A stretch of 64,000 nt of DNA from Asterochloris sp. CNOR1 (taxonomy: Eukaryota > Chlorophyta > Trebouxiophyceae > Trebouxiales > Trebouxiaceae), in contig OZ017752.1 of the NCBI GenBank assembly GCA_963969365.1, positions 2,666,001-2,730,000 of the forward strand, read 5' to 3'. The stretch's first letter is position 1. Every line of letters begins with the position of its first letter. A model generated the notes under the pieces. It saw only the letters and a list, made by a program, of their open reading frames with translations, did not search any database and had not been told where the DNA came from. The position numbers were made by a program, and so were the translations under genes. Positions 1-18,487 of the stretch are shown here, one piece after another.

Positions 1-10259
<10,259 letters not shown>

Positions 10260-10311
10260 GGGAATGCTCTGGCTGTCAACGACTGCTCATGTTGTGAGGC
10301 TGGCAATTTAT

Positions 10312-10394
10312 GATCAGAAGTGCGACCGATCAAAAGTGCATTTGGCGTCTCGCCAGGCTCCCTCCAAGTCGTGCTTGCCTCCAAGTCGTGCCTG
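10312..10394. repeat. Two pairs of short direct repeats (iteron-like)
   Basis: GATCAGAAGTGC (10312-10323) is repeated as GATCAAAAGTGC (10328-10339) with a 16-bp period. CCTCCAAGTCGTGCTTG (10361-10377) is followed immediately by a near-identical 17-mer (10378-10394). They lie between the divergent starts of the IleRS gene (10259) and the HUH-like gene (10604). They could be initiator-protein binding repeats or simply promoter repeats. Confidence 0.6.
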
Positions 10395-10603
10395 CAGCGA
10401 ACGGTCCACGCTGACCTAAAGTAAGTCAGGTAACACCCTGCGACACGGCGTCAGACTTGAAGGCCTGCTCCGCGACAGACCCTGGTCATGGTGGTCATGC
10501 CCACTGGAATGCATCTTGACAGTCTTTTAGCTCACATCAATGAGCTTGGGCCTGTGTGCCTACTTAGAGCATTTCAATCCCACTCATAGGAGAGCAGGCC
10601 ACA

Positions 10604-11683
10604 ATGAACTCCAAGCAAGGCAGCGGCAAGAAGCCATTGCAGGAGCGCAACTTTGAAGTTGTTGTCAATCACATCACCACCAACGAAGACCAGCTGCCTC
10701 AGGTCTCGCAGCAGAGCATGGCAGCCTTGAAGAATGTCTTTGGAAACAACATAAAGAAGTATTCAGGTACCTTTCACCACAAAGCTGGCAATGACCACGT
10801 ACACTTCCTTGTGATGTCTGAGGCTCCCAAGACCAAGAGCGCTGTCAAAGCCCGCATTGCTGCCTCCATGGCACCCATTTTTGGCACAGAGACTGGCTTT
10901 GTGGAGGTGAAGTTGTTCAACGAGTTGAAAGCAGATGCTGGACCAGCTCGCGGCCTGAAGGGGCTTGGCGACTACAGGTCACTGTACGTGAACAACAACG
11001 ACCATGCAAATCACCGCCCAGAGGATCCTGGGCACAGGACAGTGGAGTTCATGTGCGGTGGAGATTGGGAGATCTCGCATGGAGGTCTCAGGAAGAGCGC
11101 TGGACGACAAGGCCCAGTGCAAGTGGTCACAGCAGCTGTCAAGGCAGGGACTCCAGAACTTCAATGCAAGACGTATGAGGAATATGAGCGTCTGATGGAA
11201 GCTGCCGCAGACAGTGTGAAATGCACCAAGTCCGACTTGCCGAGGGTGTTCATCAAGAGCTCGAGCTCCAACACTGTGTCAAGGCGTGTGCAAGGCGACC
11301 TGATTCGCAATCCTGCCTATGATGAGGAGGAGTTCAGAGCCCTCCCAAAGGAGCAGCAGACTCGCCAGCGAGAGCGCTCCATGAAGTACCTGCAAGGGCC
11401 CAATGGAAGCCTGCGAGAGGAACGTATGGTCGCTCATGAGTTTTTGGAGGCACACCCTCCTGACTTTCGTCGCCTCAGACTCCTGGAGCCTATCAGGAAG
11501 TTGCAATCTGGACCTGGCGGCCTTTCGCTGACCAAGCTGAAGCAGTACTATGAGGAGGCATTTATCAATCTGTTTGAGGACCTCCCACCTCCTGGATGGA
11601 TGGCTGGGCGTGCGCCAGCAAGGACTTGTGTCACTTACAATCTGCCGGCAGCTGTTGTTGCTGATGTGATGAAGGCCAGATGA
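10604..11683 (+). CDS. Intronless 359-aa protein with HUH-endonuclease-like motifs (Rep-like, tentative)
   Basis: A single uninterrupted reading frame starting at ATG 10604, striking among neighbours cut into short exons. The N-terminal third resembles a rolling-circle initiator. There is a hydrophobic strand FEVVVNH (residues 17-23, motif I-like), then HVHF (65-68) as a His-hydrophobic-His metal site on a beta strand, then paired tyrosines in DYRSLYV (123-129) where a nicking tyrosine would be expected. The usual Lys of the YxxK motif is not evident, so the assignment is tentative. The C-terminal two thirds is charged and helical with no recognised motif. It converges with the SF3 helicase gene at 12437 and faces a palindrome cluster at 12072-12171. 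If it is an initiator, it would nick an origin and the helicase would unwind. Other possibilities are an uncharacterised accessory protein of a mobile element or a host orphan. The frame looks whole. Confidence 0.55.
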   Translation: MNSKQGSGKKPLQERNFEVVVNHITTNEDQLPQVSQQSMAALKNVFGNNIKKYSGTFHHKAGNDHVHFLVMSEAPKTKSAVKARIAASMAPIFGTETGFVEVKLFNELKADAGPARGLKGLGDYRSLYVNNNDHANHRPEDPGHRTVEFMCGGDWEISHGGLRKSAGRQGPVQVVTAAVKAGTPELQCKTYEEYERLMEAAADSVKCTKSDLPRVFIKSSSSNTVSRRVQGDLIRNPAYDEEEFRALPKEQQTRQRERSMKYLQGPNGSLREERMVAHEFLEAHPPDFRRLRLLEPIRKLQSGPGGLSLTKLKQYYEEAFINLFEDLPPPGWMAGRAPARTCVTYNLPAAVVADVMKAR

Positions 11684-12071
11684 CACAAGCTTGTCTCAGA
11701 GATGAAAATTGGGAATACATGTACTGACATGCTACAGCACAGGTGTGGAAAGAGCGTCCATGCACCCACATCGTGTGATTTTGTAACAGGTGCAGAAAGT
11801 GCGCCAGTGCAAGCCTTTTCATGGGCCCAGGAGGCCCTCTTTTGCCACCAGGGAATCAAGTGTAGCCCATGCCCAGCCCTTAAAGCTACCACATGTCTTG
11901 ATGTGGACAGCTCCCTCAGGTTGTCATCATCAAGTGAAGTTCAATTGTAATGGAACATTGTTGTGCAATGACTGGCCACAAATGTTTAATTGGCCCAGAG
12001 AGACAGGGTTACGCAGGAATGCAGATCTTCAATTCATGTAGACCAAGAGTGTTTCAAGTGTAGTCTGTTGG

Positions 12072-12171
12072 GGGCAAGCCTGCAGGCTTGCCCTCTCAAG
12101 GTGAGATGTGGTTTTGTGGGGTGACATCTCACTTTCTGAGTGTCATTTGACACCACTCAGTGAAATGTGAG
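12072..12171. repeat. Cluster of three adjacent palindromes
   Basis: First is a perfect 22-bp palindrome at 12072-12093 (half-site GGGCAAGCCTG). Second is an inverted repeat with perfect 9-bp arms, GTGAGATGT at 12101-12109 and ACATCTCAC at 12124-12132. Third is a nested hairpin at 12136-12160: outer arms CTGAGTG and CACTCAG, inner GTGTCA-TT-TGACAC, with an imperfect extension of the arms to about 12128 and 12171. They lie about 390 bp past the stop of the HUH-like gene and about 270 bp before the end of the helicase gene. Such clustering suits a replication origin, a transposon terminus, or a bidirectional transcript end. Confidence 0.75.
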
Positions 12172-12436
12172 TTTCAGCAGTCCAATGTGACTTGCAGAGC
12201 AAGAACACGGCACAAAGGTAGAGTACAACAAGGGAGACAAGCCAGATCAAAAGTTTAATACAGATGACATGAAAAGCAGGCAGAGAAGATCAGCAGAAGA
12301 AGGGGCAGTGTTGGGCTGTAGCCACACAAGGCTTCAGACAGTTTTTGGTTCCTCTGCTGCATTAATGCAGAGAGGCAAAGGTCTCACATGTGGCACGTGC
12401 TCATGTGGCGTGGCGTGGCTTGAAAGGTGCCAGCAT

Positions 12437-15400
12437 TCAAGCACAGGACTTGGCAGGGCTGCGAGGGCTGCGCCAGCCCTGATCTGCTCGCTGCTCATGC
12501 TCGACCAGTGACCAGTGCTGAAAGACTTGCCTTGCGGAGACTCCGTTTATTTTGGCATGCTGTTTGGGCCTCCCACACTTCTCCTCTAGCATGCTGCAGA
12601 AATCAGATTTGCTGATGCTGTTGACCCGCAGCTGCCAGCCCTCTCTGTCCTCGTGAGGCAGCTGAAGCTGATACTGATCCCACAGGCGATTGCCAGAGAA
12701 CCTGCCGTTCCGCTGGGGCTCTATCATGTTATCTACCCACTTCATCGCCATGTCCCTCTCCCTGAGCAGCTCGCTCTTGAGCTGAAGCGCGCCTGGTGGC
12801 AGGTTGCCAAGCCCGCCAGCCCTGTATGACTGCAGACCCTGCAACAGGAGGTTGAATGTTTTCTCGTGGCAACCATGCCCCTGTTGGAGTCAGTTGCAGA
12901 AACAAAAGAGCAGAGACACACCTTGAGCATGCGAGCCAGCATGTGCACTTTCCAGACTTCAAAGCGCTCCATGCCAAAGCCAGGCTTCTCAATGAACGTG
13001 TGCTCCTCATGGGTGTACTTGTCCATCTCTTGCCGCTTGACAAAGCGTGCACGAAAAGGAAAGAACAGAAGGCGATCCTGGAAAGCCTACATTCAGACAT
13101 GATGCCTCAAGCCCTGGGATCTCGTGATGTCCAGTAAAGTGATGACAGTGACACAAAAACAAGTGTTACAGCAACAACCAGGCGTTAGAAGCATGGCATA
13201 CATATTCCTCAGGTGGGACAGGCATGCACATGCATGATGTCTTCAGCCCTGGCCACTGTTTGCATGGGCCACTGCTACTGACAGCCACCAGAGCCCACCT
13301 GGTTGTTCTTGCTGGCACTGAATGCAGGCAGCTTGTTCCAGTTGCAGGCAAGGATTGGGGTGCCGTGCCAGCGGAAGCTATCCTTGGTCCTTCCTCCACA
13401 AGCTCTCACCCTGCATGGACCACCTGAATGCCTCAACATGCATGCCAGCATCCCACAGCAGCATAGAAGCAAAGCACTCACGTCAGCTTGAAGCCTCCAC
13501 CACACATGTCCAGCAGCAGAGGGATGTCAAAAGGCTTGTCGGGGCTTGGCTCCTCCACCAGCACCAGCCGTATCCTGTCAAACGGCAGCCAGCCCTCTGA
13601 GTGCTGTGGGACAGCAAGACCTTGCTCAGTGCCAATGTCAGAAGCGTGGACGCAGGGAGCAACGAGTGCACTCTGGAAGCCCACCTCATGTCTCTGTCAA
13701 ACTTTGCCTGATAGAAAAGCTTAGGCTTGGCATCGTGAGCGTACTGCCTGTCCCCCATGGCCATGCACAGCAATCTCAGTAGAGTGGACTTGCCATTAAA
13801 CCCTACAGCAGCACAGCAACATCATGAAGGCAGATGCAGGGGAGCAGTGCAGGAAAGATCTTGACTGCCTTGCACAACATAGAAGCGTGAGCATCAGCTT
13901 ACCTGCGCGCTTGTCGGTGAAGATAGCCAGGTATTTCTCCTGGTGACTGCCAAGCATGGCATAGCCCAGGTACCGCAGCAGCAGATCTCGCTCCTCTGGC
14001 ACAGGAAAGATCTGGGCCAGGAAGTCACCGAACTCTCGCTCAGCGTCTGGGTCGAGATTGAGGGGCTGCCCAGGGTTTGCTGGATCAAAGCTGGGCCACT
14101 CATAGCCCACTGACCTGCTCACATAGTCCGCAGGCAAGCCCTGCCGCGGCAGGCCGGTGACCTGCATAAGGTGAGCTCAGAATCAATGCAGCCCATGCTG
14201 TCTCACTTCTGCATGGCAAGAGCACTCACCAGATCCACCACGCAGTTCTCCATGCCCAGGAGGTCAGGGTTGCCGTCCATGTGATGATCAACCTGAGCAT
14301 CTGCCAGCTGCAAGACTGCAGTCCTCTTGAGACTGCTGATGAAGTTGGCCTTGCGCAGATTCCTCAGGGCCAGAGTGAGATTGTCATCATAGAACTGCAG
14401 AGCTGGACACAGATATGTCACACAGCATCCAGTGGGCACCACAGATATGCCACGACAGCAGGCCATGCAGAGCAACAAAGAGACTACGTGCAGGCAGGCA
14501 CTCTTTGAGAACAAGACATGGTAAGATCTGTGACCAACCTTGCATGGCTCCAGAAGGTCAATGAGGGTGTTCTGCAGGTCCCTTTGCATCTGCAGCTCCT
14601 CAACGAGTCGCCACCGGCTGCCAGAAAACCTGAACACCTGACCAGAAGTGCCACAGAGGTAGCGCTGTGGGTACACCTGCCTTGGCAAGGGCACCTTGTG
14701 AAGGAGTGGCATATGGAGCAGAGTACAGGTCATGCAACGCCGTTCAGCAGCGGCACGCACCTTGTCAAACAGCTTCCAGAGAGGTAGATCTGTCTCAGGG
14801 TACTCAAGAAGCTCAGACAACAGCAGAGGTCCCACAACAACAAGCTGGGGTTCTGCCTCAGGTGTGTCAACCCTGCATGGAGCGCAGCGGTGCTTGTCCT
14901 GCCTTGCCAGTCCTCACAGTGCAGCCAAGAGGACTCAGTTTGCATACCACAGCGATACTTGCAGCCATGGGTCCTTGCCTGTAGTGCCCTGGCAGCTGCA
15001 GTCTTGTTGCTGAGTGCGATGCGAACTTGAAGACGCCTCCCACAGGCACAAGTGGAGCCTGGAAGGGGATATCTACTCGCTGACTGCAGGGATTAAATCC
15101 TAGCAGAGGCAGGCCCTTTTTGTTTGCATGCTCCCAGCTGTCACGCACAGCCAGTTTGAAGCTCAACGGCCGCCCAGCACGGCGCAGGCTAGCTGCGACA
15201 ACTTCTGCACTGAATTCAGGGGTGCCCGCGTAGCACTCTGAGGAGCCACGCACGCACGGGCCGCCGACCTCGCTCCACCCTGTCACCTGCAGATAGGTGG
15301 AACATTGACTGAGACTACAGCACTGTCACCACCGGCCACTGAGTTCCAAGCTCACCTTCCAGGTCGGCTCATGACTGCGCCTGGCAGTGACGCTGTCACT

Positions 15401-15729
15401 GGGCTCTTGTGCGTTGCCCTCACAACACATCTGACTGAGCTCCTCAGCACTCCCCTCAAGCTGCTGGCTCAGGCTGGAGCATGTCGCACCACAGATCGGG
15501 CACTGGCTGACAGATGCTGTGAAAGTCAGCCTGATGTCCCTGAGGCTCGCTTCTCAGCGCTATCTGGGACAAATATGCGGCGGCGCATGGAGTCAGCTAT
15601 GAACGAAATGTTCAGACTGCATCCTGCATCGCTCAGGAAGCCGCAGCCCTCAAGCAACTCTGTCAGCTCATCGACTTCGAGACCTTTGAGGCGATAAGGC
15701 AGGTACTCGAGCTCGTCTGGCAGGTCCAT
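12437..15729 (-). CDS. D5-like superfamily 3 helicase (virus/transposon type), spliced
   Basis: A replicative helicase of the poxvirus D5 / D5_N type found in large DNA viruses, virophages and related mobile elements. Read leftward, the parts are an N-terminal region from ATG 15729, a D5_N-like segment (LLGMENCVVDL near 14240; GLPADYVSRSVGYEWPSFDP near 14110), Walker A GFNGKSTLL (near 13790) reached across an intron, a Walker B-like RIRLVLVEEP (near 13570), a sensor-like segment GTPILACNWNKLP (near 13345), and a helical C-terminus ending at 12437. About ten exons with good GT-AG signals keep an open frame, so the gene looks whole. No archaeo-eukaryotic primase domain was recognised in the N-terminal exons. 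Host-style introns imply long residence or domestication. It is convergent with the HUH-like gene. Family is well supported; exon limits are approximate. Confidence 0.78.
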
Positions 15730-15781
15730 AGAGCTGCAGAGACTCGACCGACCTCTTCGACTTGACTTATATGGCCTGGTG

Positions 15782-15981
15782 ACAGCCTGACCAGTGGGTC
15801 AAAAGGGAGGGAGACATGGGAGCTCTTTGTGGGGCATGAAAGCACCGACACAAAGGACACACAGGACACAACGAAATCACCCCAGCATACTCAGCAAGCT
15901 CATGAGTTTTGCTCCAGGCCCCCGAGCAGACTGCATCCTTGCCAGCAGCTGCAGCCCTGGCAGGCTGTGTCCTTTGTGTCT
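15782..15981. repeat. Inverted-repeat element, copy A (MITE-like)
   Basis: Perfect 15-bp inverted arms, GACACAAAGGACACA at 15847-15861 and its complement at 15966-15980, enclose a 104-bp core. The same core and about 65 bp of its left flank recur at 17688-17898 in the same orientation. No target-site duplication is obvious. The element lies just upstream of the helicase start at 15729, so it could also be shared promoter sequence. Confidence 0.65.
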
Positions 15982-16490
15982 GGGAATCTGTCAATCACAG
16001 ATCTGCCCGCTGGCAGCATTATCCTCAATGGCAACAGTCTCAACAGCCCTGCTAGGCTGTGAGCCCCACCATGCTCATGCAGTTCAGGCTGGCGTTCTGC
16101 TGCCGGGCTAGATGGCAGAGCTCCCACACCTAAGCACATGGGACCTTGGTGTGCGCCACAAAGTGTCCTCGTTGCTCACTGGGTGCTGGCAGGCAGGGCA
16201 GCGGTATGGCACCTACTCCTCATGGCAGAAAGTGGCACACTGGCACATGCCTATCCTCTAGGTGGCGAAATGCCTAAATGTTCACTTGTATATCACTTGA
16301 ATCATGGAGCCACTTCAGTCTTCATGAGACATACTGCAATCACTCAAAAGGAAGAGGAGCAGACCGCCTGATGACCACAGTGAGGCTGCTAATTGTGCCA
16401 CGCGAATGTGTGGGAGTGAGGCCGCCGAACCACGCACAGCATGGACCCAGGTCGCAAAGCCTTGTTTCAGGGGAAATGCCGCTCTCTTTT

Positions 16491-16560
16491 TGAGAGAATG
16501 GATTTAAAGTCCGGGGGCCACAATGAACGGGCATGGGACTGACAATTCATGTAATCATGG
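16491..16560 (-). mobile_element. LINE 3' terminal segment, copy 1
   Basis: On the minus strand this segment reads AGTCCCATGCCCGTTCATTG followed by a CGGACTTTAAAT block. The same blocks occur at 21515-21560, next to another fragment with a related zinc-knuckle reading frame. It directly follows the stop of the reading frame at 16555, as expected for a LINE 3' end. Confidence 0.65.
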
Positions 16561-17331
16561 CAAAAGCAGCACTGATTGATGCATAAGCAGCGCTGCACGC
16601 ACATACTTAGCAAGCAAAATTGGGGGATGGTCATCAAAGAGGTCTGTCAAAGTCTGTCCTGGCGTCTTGAATAGGTGGCTGTGGGCGTTGCGCAGGTCAT
16701 CGAGCTGGGGACAGTGCAGCAAGATGTGTTGCTCGTCTTCTATGGCGGTTGCTGATGTGCAGAGGCGGCAGGTCCTCTCGTGTCTGGCTTCTAATGTGTA
16801 GCGGCCTGTCTCAACTCTCAGCCTGTGGCTGCTGCAGCGGATATGGGCCATTGATTTGCGCAGTCTGTAGCCTCTGATCTGCTGGATGTAAGGTTGCGTG
16901 GTGTACGCTGCGCTGAAGCCTGGAATTGTTGGCAACTTGGCATTGTAAATCTCGAAAATGCCTTCCATCAGCTCCTTGACTGTTAAAGGCATGCCTGAAG
17001 CGCCAATGGACTTCGTGAACCGGCCGTGGCCATATGGGGCTAGATCCCAAGTGATGGTCAGCGGGTGTTCAGCCACGAGCACATTGAAGTGTGCCTCGTC
17101 CAATGGGTCCATTGTGACGCGATCCCTCACTCTGAAGGTGTCATCGTTCATGCAAAAATTGAAGCCACTGCCGTCATTGAATGTGCACATGTCCCTGCCC
17201 AGAGTCAGCTTGCATGATGTCTGTTGAAGGTGTCTCACTGACCTTTGAAGGCTGTCAACCTGCTTCTCCAGGTCCAGCATGCGGTCCATGCACATGGTGA
17301 CAAAAGCTGCATTGGGAGTCTCAGGCACCAT
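16555..17331 (-). CDS. LINE-derived zinc-knuckle C-terminus fused to an unrelated N-terminus
   Basis: Reading frame of about 258 codons from ATG 17331 (an upstream in-frame TTG at 17349 is not needed). The N-terminus carries a short coiled coil (MCMDRMLDLEKQVDSLQRSV). The middle, around HPLTITWDLAPYG and LTVKELMEGIFEIYNA, faintly recalls the fungal DUF6699 family; this is a guess. The C-terminal 120 residues match the tail of non-LTR retrotransposon polymerases. They contain IRGYRLRKSMAHIRCSSHRL, a CxxC-x10-H-x4-C zinc knuckle (CRLC ... H ... C) and the acidic EDEQHILLHCP segment. The second copy at 22058-22492 shares only this C-terminal part. It therefore looks like a 5'-truncated LINE insertion that became joined in frame to another coding sequence, or a LINE with an unusual ORF. 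Whether it is expressed is unknown. Confidence 0.55.
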   Translation of the reverse strand: MVPETPNAAFVTMCMDRMLDLEKQVDSLQRSVRHLQQTSCKLTLGRDMCTFNDGSGFNFCMNDDTFRVRDRVTMDPLDEAHFNVLVAEHPLTITWDLAPYGHGRFTKSIGASGMPLTVKELMEGIFEIYNAKLPTIPGFSAAYTTQPYIQQIRGYRLRKSMAHIRCSSHRLRVETGRYTLEARHERTCRLCTSATAIEDEQHILLHCPQLDDLRNAHSHLFKTPGQTLTDLFDDHPPILLAKYVRAALLMHQSVLLLP

Positions 17332-17687
17332 GACGTTTTGCCAAGACAAGCAAAACCCTTGTCTCTAAGCCGTTCACTTCAACACAGAGAACTGTGCTTG
17401 GGGGCTCGCTGAGGGTTCTGCTGCAGAACAACGTGCGACAATGTGAGCCAAGGCCAGCAGAAGGACATAGATTTGCATCACACTGCTGCTGCGCACCTTC
17501 CAGTCCCTTGGCAATAAATACAACACGCTGGCCTGCTGGAGACCTTGCTACCCCAGGATGCAGAATGATGTGCGACATTGGGAGCCACGGCCTGCAGAAG
17601 GTAAGCAGATTGTTGTTTGTCATTTGCTGGCTTGGGAGGACTGACATCTTTGAGCTTCCTTATATGTGTTGACCAGGCCCTGTGACA

Positions 17688-17898
17688 GCACCTGAGCCCC
17701 AGCCAGTGGCTCAAGTGGAAGGGGAGCCATGAAAGAGCTCTAAATGAGGCATCAAAGCACTGACACGACGGACACACAGGACACAAGGAAATCACCCCAG
17801 CATACTCAGCTGCTCATGAGTCTGCTCCAGGCACCTGGGCAGACTGCATGCTGGCCAACAGCTGCAGCCCTGGAAGGCTGTGTCCTCTGTGTCTGTGT
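17688..17898. repeat. Inverted-repeat element, copy B (MITE-like)
   Basis: Second copy of the element at 15782-15981, by eye about four-fifths or more identical, same orientation, about 1.9 kb away. Imperfect inverted arms run 17762-17785 and 17879-17893. Both copies share the block ATCACCCCAGCATACTCAGC. The pair brackets the LINE-derived reading frame at 16555-17331. Confidence 0.65.
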
Positions 17899-18487
17899 GT
17901 CTCAATGAGGCATGGAGATGGATTGGGAGGTGGCACATGGATGGCCTCATGCCAATCTGAGAGGGGGAGGACTGGCCAAAGCCACCTGGCGTTCCCCATT
18001 GCACCAGGGCATCACTGCTGCAGCATGTGATGACGAAAAGTGGTATGTTGCCTTCCTGACCTTTGAGCATCTTGCTGGTCCTCCCAGTGACAGTGTTGTG
18101 TTGTAGCTGGGAAGGTACCTGCTTTTGACTGAGCCTTCTAAAAGCCCCACAGGCCCTGATCAGGGCATTGGCCTTAAGGCTGCCACTCAAAATCACTTCA
18201 AGCTGATATTTCAGCCTAGACATTGTTATTTTTCGCTGAGTGCCACTCGGTCCACTCTCCAAGATGCTTGCCAGGGGTGATGTGACGCTAGGTGTGTAGA
18301 CCAAGAGAGCAGGCCTCAAGGGGCTTGCCCTGGCGGGAGGTATGCGTGTCTGTAGAATGAATCCGCACTTTCTGAATGATGATCAGAACCTCTCAGAACA
18401 TGACTTTCAGCAGAAAAGAGTGACCTGTTCATGTAAATGGCGGTAGGCGTTGTCAATCGAAGAGTCAGCTTACAATTAAAGACTTGC

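Noticed and set aside
10604-11683. Helitron transposase
   Set aside because: No SF1 helicase domain is fused, the HUH pattern lacks the Helitron Y2 spacing with lysines, and no CTAG-ended hairpin terminus was recognised.
17792-18319. A 175-codon minus-strand reading frame
   Set aside because: It starts at TTG, overlaps the repeated element at 17688-17898 and shows no recognisable domain. Probably not a gene.
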